A DNA stretch of 34,874 nt. Origin: Pelargonium nanum (lineage: Eukaryota > Streptophyta > Magnoliopsida > Geraniales > Geraniaceae). The stretch is from assembly GCA_036897485.1 (NCBI GenBank), contig JAYMTF010000502.1, positions 1 to 34,874 on the forward strand. The letters are read 5' to 3'. The stretch's first letter is position 1, and every line of letters begins with the position of its first letter. The notes under the pieces are model-generated. The model was not told where the DNA came from. It saw nothing but the letters and a program-made list of their open reading frames with translations, and made no database searches. The position numbers and the translations under genes are program-made. This document shows, one piece after another, positions 1-10,475 of this stretch.

Positions 1-3000
1 AGATTGTACCAAGCTTCATCCAAGAGAGCAATTATGCCAACAGGTTTCTGCAAATGAAATAGATCAAAGAATGAGGCTTCAAGACAATTTGAATACATTT
101 AAACAGTTATTATTGGAAAAGAAATCAGGTTGTGCATTTCATCACATTATAAGATTAACCAAACGACAAGGAAACTTGTAAATTGGGTTTGTTTACGTGA
201 ACAATGTGAGAATCCTACTACACTTCCTGCCAGTATCAAATGATTAAAAATGTGATAAAATATTCAAATTCCAATGTTGAATGACTTAAAACTTATACTG
301 TCGTTCTGCTCTACAGTAGGGACATGTCGTTAAATCCATGAATTAACAAATACATCTTGTTCCACATAAAATATGGGAGTCTTTACATATGCAAGTGCAT
401 GGAGTTCAGGGTTGATAATAATAAAAATATATATATAAATAAATAAATAAACTGGGTCTAAAAGTGTCAGGCTATACAGCAGACACATCCAGTAAAAAAT
501 GTATAACTTGGAACATAGAGAAGGCAAATATGAAGTAAAAACCTTTTCAATCAAATCTAAAACATCTTGGTTGTCTATAAAATCAATGTAGCTCCAATTA
601 ATTTCTTCTTTTCTATACTCTTCCTGCTCCATCTTGAATACATGCTGCAAGAAATAATAAAAACCTTATACATAAATAACTATGGAATACTCTTGCTGAA
701 ATTACAATCTTATCCCTCGAAAAAGATGCACACCTCATTGAAATGTTGCTGAAGCTTTTCATTAGCAAAATTAATGCAAAATTGCTCAAAACTGTAGAAT
801 GAAGGATGTTAAATAGCAAGCAAAAGAGATAATAGAGTCATTGACTCCAAAAAGAATAAGAAAACAAGACAAGTCTAAATACATGCAACAGCAAAAACAT
901 CATCTATCAACAAAAACAATAAGTCAACTTCATGGGATTATATAAATCACCCTATAAACTATCACTTTTATGTAGCAAGAGTAATAGCGAGGAAATCAAT
1001 CATTTCGTTGAAATTGTGGACAAGAAGTTAATGCTTTGGAAATAAATTAATAATTAAAGACCATTATTAAATTACATTGATTAAAATCAAAAGACTGGAA
1101 ATAGAAAGTTTGATGACAGCAAGGAGTCCAATCAAACAAAGAATGCATACCTATTATTCTTAAAGCATTCAAAGCCATAAATGTCCAGGACTCCAATTTG
1201 TACCTGGGAATAGGGATCTTGCCCTACAGACTTGTTGATCTTCTCAACAAGCCTGGAAAAAAAAATTAGAACCAGATAAATTTTCATTGTTATAGAAAAT
1301 CTCAGAATGAAACAATATAATCAGTGTTTGATGATGCATACCAGTCAAACAATCTAGCATAAACAGTTTTTGCCAATGCATCCCTACTAGACACAGCTGC
1401 ATCACAATCAAGAGCTTTAACAATAGTTCCTTCACGAGTTTGAATCGAACGAGTACACATTGTTGCCACCAAAAGGTTCACCTCACACCTAATCAAATAT
1501 AAACCATTTACAGTAAAAAGAGGCTCTAAAAAATTGCAGCAGCAACTAATCATATTTGGGAAAGGAGGTCAAATGGTCAACATCCAGCAGTAACAAATGT
1601 TATTTATGGTTTTTGTTCCAAGTTCTCAATGACTGATTGCGATACAATGGTCAACATCCAGCAGTAACAAATCATATTCTGTTTGATCACTATAATGATA
1701 CAAGAAAGCAAAAATAATCAAGCCTTAGAAGTTAGTGGTAGTGGTCACGGTATCTCATATTGTATTTCTGTATGATATTCAATATACTACAGTAAACAAA
1801 AGTAACGATCAGTTAAAAAGGGCATATTCCTTAATATTGATTACTTACATTAAGAGATCGGCAGCCATCTGCATATGAAAGCTAGATTTCTGATCCTTTA
1901 TAACTGAAGAGTCATGCTCTTTGCCGGGAGAAAACTCAATATTTCCTAAATGGAGAATAGCAGCCAAAGTGCGAAATATAGCCTCCTGATAACAGGATTA
2001 TAAAATAAATAAGCCTATAATAAATTTATCAAAGAGAAAGCAAGACGAAATTCCAAAGAACTCGACTACAGTGCAATTTAACCTGTTCTCCTTGACTAAT
2101 ACCAACAATATCCATTGCCCTCCTTGTCTTCAAGTATTCCTCTGCGCTGATCACTCCATCTAGTTCATAGGTCCTACTTTGGTTTAAGTAGTGGAAGTGG
2201 CTTGGATGGCCTAGCTTGTACTTCTCCGCATCCTGGTAATTTGAAGAAACCAACAGGGTGCATATAACATAGCAGAAATAACATATACATGGGTGTAAAG
2301 CAACAAACCCATGCTAATTGTGACATCGCGTGCACAATTCTAGAGATAACTCTTGGTATACATGGATAGGCAGGTGTATAGATGTATAGAAAGAGAACGG
2401 GAGAGAGAGAGAAAGAGAGTACCTTTCCTGATGCACACAACTGATAAAAGCAGTGATAATTCCTTTCAGGATCTGTTATTTGAACTACACGGGATCGTTC
2501 AAGCAGGTAAGTTCTAATTGCTGCCCCAGATATTCTACCATTAGCATCAAACTGGATCTCGACAAACTTGCCAAATCGACTGTCTCAACCAAAGATATGG
2601 GTGATTAGTGATTGCTTACTTCACCAAGTAGGTAAAAGATTAAACCAAAAATATATTGAACCAAAATTTAGCACAAAATTATGTTTAGCTACAAAAAATA
2701 TATTTTATAAAGGGTATATTCACAGTCGATAAAGTATCTTCTGAAATGATTCACTTCCTTCACATTCATGGCAATTATTTTTTTTCCCGAATTATTTATC
2801 TATAACTACTTCTACAGTACACTCCCTTGTTCCTCTCTTATAAACCAAAGCTAATATTCAGTTCATTATCAATGAATTATCTCTGCCTTTGCAAGTCAAC
2901 ATTTACTTAATAGTCTAAATAATTTTTACTTGTCCACAAGGAAATATGTGGAGCAAAGAAATGTTAAGCAAGAACTTTATTTTACATAATAATATTGTTC

Positions 3001-6000
3001 TTGGGATACGGGTTACAAATGTTGGGAAAGATGGAAATAAAGGTAGAAGAGGGACGTATGAAAAGAAAAAGGAAATGCTTTTCCTATAATATTTCAGTTG
3101 AGAGGAAGTAAAAAAGGCTACAGTGGGCACAAGAACACAATGATGAGTAGCTAACGAGACCTTTCATCTTAAACCCAACTTTCCCTACGCAATTACACAT
3201 AGGGAAATAAATAGATTACAGTAAGCCAACAGATAAAGACAATCACTCCACTTCTTTTCTTCCCCTTCCCCATAACCTAATTTCCTTTTATAATGAGAAA
3301 TATAAAGTAAATCCTTCATGTCTACAAGAAATGTTTATTTAACAAGACCTATGATCTCACAGGCAACTTTCCTTACCCATCTACTCCTTTGGGAGATGTT
3401 TAGATGAAGTCATTCATTCCACTTCTTCTTTTCCTCGTCTCTTAGACCCTTATAACCCTCTGATGAAAATAAATAAAGGTAAACCATTCATTTCATCCCC
3501 CACCCCCCAAGACAAATATACTTTTTTCCTACTTTTTCCATATTAAGAAATTTTGTTACGAGAAACTTGTCCCGTGGCATATGCTTAAGTAGCTGGCAGG
3601 TTTTATACTTCATTACCATCATAGCCTATTCGAGCAGAACATTTTTTATCATTAGTCACAATATGTCAAAAACAAATGCTTAGAGCCATCTGAACTAATC
3701 ATTTTAAAAATTCCAAACTACCCAACAGTGTCCTCTTTCTAATAAGATTAATCAGTTACTTAAAGAACCTTCTTGCAATAATCATCAATCATTTAGTTCT
3801 ACCGTATTCTTTCAACAATGTGTTGATTAATGTAGCCAAACTATCAATGGAAAAGAAGAGAATTCTAACATGATAGGCACCTTAATAATCAAAACACATG
3901 ATTTTTGCATACCACCAAATAAGTAGGAAAAGAATGAAAATCATACGAGTAGGAGCAGAAAAAACAATATCATTCTCGACAAGTTAAGGGGGAGCATAAC
4001 CACCAGCAAAAAAAATGCACCAATATATCATTGCAACTTGATTGAAAATTAAATGTTCTTTGAAAAGAGATCCCAAAACCCACCTGGAATTGTCATTTCT
4101 AATGGTCCTTGCATTACCAAAGGCCTCCAATAGTGGATTTGACTGGATGCAGAAATTTAAATCAATTTTGGTAGCAAAAATATTCATTAATTCAAGAATT
4201 GTACACAGAAAATAAAAACATTGGTAATTGAGTAATCATAAATGAGGAGGCTTTTCTTCACATCAACTCAGAATCAAGTCTAATTAGTGGAAACATAACT
4301 CTCCTAAGCCACTAAATTTTAATTATAAGACTGGCCGTTAGTTGTATAGTAACTAGATTGACTCTAGAGTAACTCTTACTTCAAGAACTTGTTGCTCGAC
4401 TGTTCTGTCATCAGCAATAACTCGGCCACCAACATAAGTGAGATACTGCATTATCAGTTTTGTTGTCTCGGTTTTCCCAGCCCCGCTTTCTCCACTGACA
4501 AGTATTGATTGGCTTCGACCATCGTTCATCATTGCTCTAGATCATAAAAGCAAAACAGAAGCTTAACTAAACCACTTAGCAGAGTAGAACAAAAATCATT
4601 TCTCAATTTCTATGAAAATATTTATTCATTTGACACACCTGTATGATGCATCAGCCACGGCAAAAACATGTGGGCTTAGCACTTTAAATGGAGCTCCTTT
4701 GTACATTTCCATCATATGCACATCGTAAAGATGAGGAAGCTTTGTGAATGGATTAACAGCAATCAAAATGCTTCCTGTGTATGTCTATCAGAGAACAATT
4801 TGAACGAGAATTAATCCAAAGATGATAATTTTTAAATTCATATCATGTCAGTAAAACACTTTTTACAACACTCTACCGTCTGTGATTTCAATGTGGAGCT
4901 CATAAGGGATAGAAAAATATGCATAATTATTGAGAATTATATTGAAATCAACCAAGAGCACGATTGCAATTGGTAATTAATACTATCAAACTGATATTTG
5001 AACATTAAAAGACCTAAATGAATACGGGATTGATGACTCTGGCACTGGTCTCAAGACCCTGATGAGATGGGACAAACTTGTTATTTATGAAGGCCGAAGA
5101 TTTGTGTTCTAGGAAATAAGTGGCTTTCAGTAAGTTGTGGGTGAGATTGTGAATCATGCAGCAAAGAGATGGTATTAGTTCACAAGCAAATAGTGAGGGA
5201 ATGGTAACCGAACCACAGCACTTTAGGGAGATCTCATAATAATCACATGTGCATTAAAAACTTTCGGAATTAAATTTCTTGATATGGTTTGCCCTAATCC
5301 GACTACAAAAACAAATGCACCAGCTGGCAATCCTAATTAGAGCTCGCAACCTCCACTTGAATGCTATCAAAGTCAAAGAATTACTTTTTTGCATTAACTC
5401 ATATAAATTAAATTTATCCAAAAATGATGCTCATAAGTGGAGGGGAGCCCAAGAAATTGCAGGGAGGATAAAAGCACTCAACTAGCGAAGGAGACATTTG
5501 CTAAATTTGACATTTCAAGTCATCACTTATTAGTTATTATTAAACCATAATTCCACCTGCAAATGCAGATAACCAACAGATGTCACATTAATTTTCTTTA
5601 GACGGTAACAACGCAATTCAGTCATCTTCGGTAACATTTTAACTAAGTACTGTAATAAAGTACACAACTTACTAAAATCAACCACCATTAATAAAACACC
5701 TTAAACACAACAACCCACTTACATAAATATCATTGAGTGCATATCTCCTTTCAAGATTGTAAAGCACTCCAGGCTCATTCAAATAAGTCAATTTCGTCAT
5801 GTCATCCACTCCTCCATGCTCCTCCTCCTCGTCTGCATCCCTCGGAAGCAGCTTCTCTGGTGCAGCCAAAACCTACAAAACCCCAAAATTTTCAGGTACA
5901 TGAAGAAACACACCAATTTCTTACTACCACATGCATAGATCACAGAAAGGAAAAAAAATGACCTTCTTGCCAGCACCAGTAAGAAGCTGAACTTGATTGC

Positions 6001-6246
6001 CTGAAAACCCAACGATTTCAGCTGGGACCCAGGCCAAGTCCCTGTCTTCAGCCCATACCTTGGAGCCAATACGCGGACTCGACATCGGTTCCTGAAATGG
6101 AAGCAAGAAACAGGAAACCCTAGGAGCGTTAAGAGCGATTTTAGAGTGAATAGTGAAACGTAATAGGGGGTTTTGAAAACGAAACCCTAGAAACGGATGG
6201 GGACAAAGATGGAGGGGGTGATGGAGAGGTAGAGACTTACAGTCAT
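1..6246 (-). CDS. Class XI myosin heavy chain (XI-F/XI-J type), 5' part, truncated by window edge
   Basis: Actin-based motor that moves organelles and vesicles in plant cells. Exons, high to low: 6241-6246, 5963-6091, 5723-5872, 4639-4784, 4380-4536, 4084-4142, 2423-2579, 2083-2232, 1849-1985, 1342-1488, 1151-1252, 734-791, 543-644, 10-47. Phases agree throughout and all junctions are GT-AG, giving about 512 residues of motor domain. Seen in order: N-terminal SH3-like segment ([18 protein letters not shown], about residues 22-39), P-loop GESGAGKT (159-166), switch I NDNSSRFGK (212-220) spanning an intron, and switch II DIYGFE (436-441). The last visible exon reads [13 protein letters not shown], and the rest of the motor, the IQ repeats, coiled coil and tail lie off the left edge. 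The first coding exon has only two codons (Met-Thr). From remembered family sequence it fits the XI-F/XI-J group best; the exact subclass is uncertain. Confidence 0.93.
6115..6189. promoter_or_regulatory. Two telo-box motifs in myosin intron 1
   Basis: AAACCCTA occurs at 6115-6122 and 6182-6189, both inside the 149-bp first intron (6092-6240), just after the two-codon first exon. Telo-boxes near plant transcription starts are linked to expression in dividing cells. A regulatory role here is inference. Confidence 0.3.
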
Positions 6247-6757
6247 TGCGATTTCAGGGTGAAATTCCCGCCCTAACAGGAGTACGAGCTAAAAGAGTCA
6301 AAAATGGCGAAACTTCTGGGTATTAATACGATATTCGAAACGTCACTCTCGGTACAGAGATTAGGTTTTGGGCTTTTTTTACCGTTGGCGATGATGGCTA
6401 CACCACCGGCATTAAAACACGCTACCGAGCCAGTTGCCTTGCGTTCCCTTCGCTGACTGTTTGGCTGGTAGGAAAGTGTGGGAAAGTGACGCAATTGAAA
6501 TTTTGAAATGTATTTAAATACAAGAGCTGTAACAGTTGTATTCTGGAGAAAAGACTAGCTCGCGGTACGATTACGCTTGTTACCTACCGTTCTTTTTCCT
6601 CTTCATGCCTTTGCCGGGAAACAAAATTAAGTACTTAATTGGCTTCTTGTTCTTTTGACTTTTTTTCCCACAACCATTGAACAAATGATTGAACCTTCCC
6701 TATGAAAACAAATATTTGTCAATCATTGTATTCGCTTAATTTAAAAAGGAGATAAAA
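6247..6757 (-). promoter_or_regulatory. 5' leader and upstream region of the myosin gene
   Basis: This stretch lies upstream of the myosin start codon and has no convincing coding potential. Short open frames on both strands lack any recognisable protein. It probably holds the 5' untranslated leader and core promoter. I could not assign a TATA box or start site with confidence. Confidence 0.4.
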
Positions 6758-6993
6758 GTTACCATAATTTTTTTTGTCTAAACCATGAGGTTTTTGAGTG
6801 GGTCCGCAAACTCGCGGTTGGCACTTTGAAGCCGTTCTACCACACTCAGACTAATCCTCATTCGAGCCGGGTTGGACCACAAAGACGGCAAAACTCTCCC
6901 TACCAAGTTTTAACGCAGCTGCATTCCCGTGACCTCATGTTAAGCTGGAACAACCCCTTACCCGTCCACTCATACACTTGGTGGTTACCATAA
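6758..6993 (-). mobile_element. SINE-like retroposon with 10-bp target-site duplication
   Basis: A roughly 216-bp insert (6768-6983) is flanked by identical direct repeats gttaccataa at 6758-6767 and 6984-6993. On the minus strand the insert begins near 6983 with a tRNA-like head: a weak A-box-like stretch, then GGTCACGGGAATGC resembling a B box. It ends in a run of eight A's next to the duplication at 6767/6768. A tRNA-like head, an A-rich end and flanking duplications are the hallmarks of SINE retroposition. No coding sequence is present. The family name is unknown to me; the head resembles plant Au-like SINEs. Confidence 0.75.
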
Positions 6994-8434
6994 AAAAAAT
7001 TTAACTTATAACAATTGAGTAACCTAGTACTTTTTAAAATTATCAAATGATATCTAAATTATTCAATCTTATCACTAATGCCCCAAACTCCTTTCCATCC
7101 CCTTAAATAGAGATTTTATTTGAAGATTTGGTAGTTGAAAACACATGCACAACATATGTATTAAAATAAGTATTCATTCTGTTCTTTTAATAATTAGTAA
7201 AAAGTTAGTTAGTGTTGTACAATTTGAGTCTCGTGAGCATGTGTACTAACAAACTCAATGAATAACAACTAGCATATTTTTATTTTATTTGTATCTGTGT
7301 TAGTTAGTTTTGAAGGATTTGTCACTTGATTTAACATAGTGAACTTCTAAGGAACAAAAAAGATGAACTTTGGACTTTGCTAGACCATTTCATTAACTTG
7401 TGTATTTCGTGGGAATAAAGTGAAGTTCAAAAACCTGTATGAAAGAAATTAGATAGTTCAAATACTAGATTGGATCATAATGCAACTTAATCTTAAAGAG
7501 AGTTAAAGTTACCTTGTTCGTCTAGTTGACCCAGGGTCAACAAAACGACTCGATCGTGTGTTGTAGCGAACTTCTTGTAGTTGTAGGAGTATTAAAGATG
7601 ACTTCCACACTTATAACAATTTTTCTTATGGATTCACTTTATCAATAAAATTTGGCCTACATATACCACAAGGTATCACACTGTTAAACTTAACTCAAGG
7701 GTACCCCCGCATTTCACCTAGAGCGTGAGAATACAAATTTCTATCATTGTCGTATACGGGGTATGAAAATGGAATTTGAGAGAGTTTAACTTGTGTAAAT
7801 GACACAAATGTCCATACGGATGCATACCCCACGATTACACTCACAGAGTTTAGATTTGTGGGTTATGTATCGTGTTGTGATGGGTTGCAAGTGGACTTGA
7901 TCATGTTATGCACGTGTCATACTGATGTCATGAGTTCAAGTGATGATTTTATTCATCGTGTGATGATTTTATTCATCGTGTGATGATTTTATTCATCATA
8001 TGATGATGTCATGATGTCGTAAAAATTATGTCATGATGACGTGACGTTAAGGCTCGTTGATGGGATATTGACGTCATCATAATGACATAAAAACGATATC
8101 ATTATTTAAGGATCCTTGAGGCGATAAGGCTTTTGAGGTCGTTAGAACACCAAGTTTAGGATGTATTTCCAAGACATACCTTGCCCTAAACCTTAGAACG
8201 TACTCACTCATGAGCGTACTACGGGGATGTGGCCATGTGGGAGGTTATCAATTTGGCGTTGGTAATCTATAAAAGTTTTGTAAACTTGGTTGTTGATGGT
8301 CATCAAGAACATGCTCATACAACTAGGATTGCAACAAAAAATGTATGTGCCAATGAGAAGCTATTGATGACAATGGATATGCAAGTTACATAGAAAGGGC
8401 GAAGACAAAAATATGCAAAAGAGGACAAACGTAT
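6994..8434. other. Intergenic spacer between SINE and tRNA gene
   Basis: AT-rich sequence with no gene I can support. It contains a 17-bp W-box palindrome (7525-7541), a 3 x 20-bp tandem repeat (7941-8000) and a cluster of TGACG/ACGTCA motifs (about 8000-8080), listed separately. Segments around 7680-7860 and 8120-8300 have higher complexity and may be old transposon sequence, but no termini are visible. Confidence 0.4.
7941..8000. repeat. Tandem repeat, three copies of a 20-bp unit
   Basis: The unit tgatgattttattcatcgtg occurs at 7941-7960 and 7961-7980 exactly, and at 7981-8000 with three changed bases at its end. Each unit contains an inverted pair (gatga...tcatc) and so could fold into a small hairpin. 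The sequence just after continues with looser TGATG repeats. Confidence 0.9.
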
Positions 8435-8442
8435 AAAAAAAA
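8435..8442 (-). terminator. RNA polymerase III terminator of tRNA-Arg
   Basis: A run of eight A's on the plus strand, so eight T's on the minus strand, begins eight bases after the tRNA 3' end. This is the expected Pol III stop signal. Confidence 0.8.
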
Positions 8443-8450
8443 TCACCTTT

Positions 8451-8523
8451 CGCGCCAGGTAGGGGTCGAACCTACGACTTTCTGCTTAGGAAACAGACGC
8501 TCTATCCACTGAGCTACAGGCGC
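8451..8523 (-). tRNA. tRNA-Arg (anticodon CCU)
   Basis: A 73-nt nuclear tRNA gene without intron. The acceptor arms GCGCCTG and CTGGCGC pair fully, with one G-U pair. The D arm contains GCTCAGTGGATAGAGC, and the anticodon loop TTCCTAA gives CCU, which decodes AGG. The T arm is GTAGG-TTCGACC-CCTAC. Both internal Pol III promoter boxes are present: A box TAGCTCAGTGG and B box GGTTCGACCCC. The minus-strand flank is AT-rich about 20-45 bases upstream (8541-8566), as is common for plant tRNA genes. The 3' CCA is not encoded. Plastid arginine tRNAs are usually ACG and UCU, so this is a nuclear gene and not part of the nearby plastid insertion. Confidence 0.97.
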
Positions 8524-8946
8524 TCGGTGGATGAGTGAGTATTTTTTTTATATTTGTTTTATACTCCATAGATTTTGAATTAGCAGAAGTGAAATTCAAT
8601 TCTCAAAATGAACCAGTTTATCCATTAATTCATGTTTGAAGTTGTCTTTATCACGTGGAGGTCCTACATTTGTCTATATCAACATAACACTCACGAGCAT
8701 TATAAATCATATATTCTGGGATAGTTGGTATTGTGGTTTAGGTTTTTGGTGTTACATATAATTGATCCTTATTGTATGTTTTTGTTTGGGGAAAAACTCA
8801 TAGGAAGATTAATATTTGATGGTCAGCATCTTGTAGATATCAATCGGTGGAGCTAATTTGGTGCAGATGAGTATAGTAACATGTTTGGATACAAACACAA
8901 TTTCAATTTGGATGTGTATTAATAATGTTCTATTACAACAATAACA

Positions 8947-9290
8947 CCTGCTCCAGTCCCCTTACGAAACTTTCATTATTGGGTTAGTCATACACTTCAC
9001 ATGTTTCTAGCAATGCGCATGGCATCATCAAATGATACAAGTCTTGGATAAGAATCTACAACGCACTAGAACACCCTTGTTGATGGTTATTTACTCTGAC
9101 AACATCTAGGGTTCCTCGAACAATGTGATATCTCACACCAGGGAAATCCTTAACCCTTCCCCCTCTTACTAAGACTACAAAATGTTCTTGTAAATTATGA
9201 CCCACACCAGGTATATAAGTAGTGATTTCAAATCCAGAGGTTAATTGTACTATGACAATTTACACATATAGGTGATTGAGTTTGGTTATG
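8947..9290 (-). pseudogene. rps12: Nuclear insertion of plastid DNA: rps12 exon 2 with start of its group II intron
   Basis: Read on the minus strand, 9067-9245 encodes a stretch clearly related to plastid ribosomal protein S12, including [29 protein letters not shown] and [12 protein letters not shown]. It is followed at 9066 by GTGCG, the group II intron 5' end. Intron sequence continues to about 8947, ending in a segment resembling GGGGACTGGAGCAGG. Weaker similarity extends up to about 9290 (exon 2 start). Differences from the remembered plastid sequence are mostly C-to-T or G-to-A, the pattern expected from deamination of methylated cytosine in nuclear plastid DNA. There is no rps12 exon 1 or 3, and the gene cannot work here. 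Confidence 0.9.
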
Positions 9291-10475
9291 GGTTCACTAA
9301 ACCCAACTCACGATCATTTTGCTAACCCCGTCCTTGAATTACCCTAACTCTAGTAGCGTAAATCGCTTATAATTAGAAGTAGTAAGCCCGAACCGCACTA
9401 CGCGGTTTGGAGTTTTCCATCCATGAACCACCCACAATTGACGTAGAATTCATGGGTTTGAGCTTAATAGCCTAGTCAATTCTGTTTAGTTTTGGAATAC
9501 TAAGTTCGGTTATCCATCATCCATCCATACTATATTTTTTTTTCACCCTAGGTTAGTTTTAGAATACTCTTACTCTAAATTGTATTTTCTTAAACTTCAC
9601 AAATAAGAAAATGCAAATTAATAAAGTTATGGGCTCACATTTAAATCATTGTTTGACTATGGGCCGAGGCCTAACTGTATAGAACTAGGTTGCGGTTAAC
9701 CCGTCAAACCGACCAAAACCCAATAATCACAAACCGCCCAATTCTACATCAATACTGAGTGGTACATGAGTTGGAAAACTCCTACCGCGGAATTAGGGCT
9801 TGGATTACCCACTTGCCCATGAGGGCGGATTACCGCCCATGAACAACCCTAGTTGCATTTTTTGGGTTAGCCCCCATAGAACATCAGTGCCCTGGTTTGA
9901 AATGTACTAAATTGTGGTCACTTGTCCATGTCATAAATCAGGGGCATAATAGACATTGCCAAACCATTGGCTGATAACAGATGCCATTAAAGCATGCACA
10001 GTACATCATATATATCAGGATACTCACAATAGGGTAGGGTACCCCTTAAAAGATAGGGCACAAAAACCTAGAAGTTAGGGTTTAACCCAATGTCACTTCA
10101 TGGGCTCCCTCCCTGTAGGTACAATAACTATGAACATAAATTGCTTCAGATGATGACAAGAGACATTATCATCAACATTCAGAAGCAGTACACTCCACAA
10201 TGCATTATTGCTCAACCTGCATTTGAACATGTGCTGTAGCTAACTTTTGTGCCAGAACAAGGGTAGGGTCCCTCTGAAACAAAAATGCCCCAAAACTACT
10301 CTACCACAATATTTTACTCATATCATATGGAACAAATACATACATGGGTTTCAAGTACTACACCTTCAAAATCTATCATCAATTCTTTCCTTTACTTTTT
10401 CCATTTCCACCTACAATAATTGAGATACCAAATCTTTATACACATTTTAAAATTTGATTCCTCCACTACTGGCCC
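9291..10475. other. Intergenic spacer downstream of ERECTA
   Basis: No gene is recognised. From 9660 to 9860 the sequence is rich in CCCAT, GGGCGG and GGTTAACCCG-type words and ends near GCCCATGAACAACCCTAG. That resembles the terminus of hAT-type non-autonomous elements, but I could not find the matching opposite end. The last 200-300 bases before 10476 should contain the ERECTA 3' untranslated region and polyadenylation site. Confidence 0.4.

Noticed and set aside
2396..2418. GA-rich microsatellite in a myosin intron
   Set aside because: Ordinary intronic simple repeat with no further structure.
5737..5961. 74-codon plus-strand open frame
   Set aside because: Antisense to myosin exon 3.
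7941..8000. Possible CRISPR-like array
   Set aside because: Directly abutting 20-bp repeats with no spacers, in a plant nuclear genome: a simple tandem repeat.
8947..9290. A functional nuclear rps12 gene
   Set aside because: Only exon 2 and intron start are present, with no exon 1 or 3 and no transit peptide.
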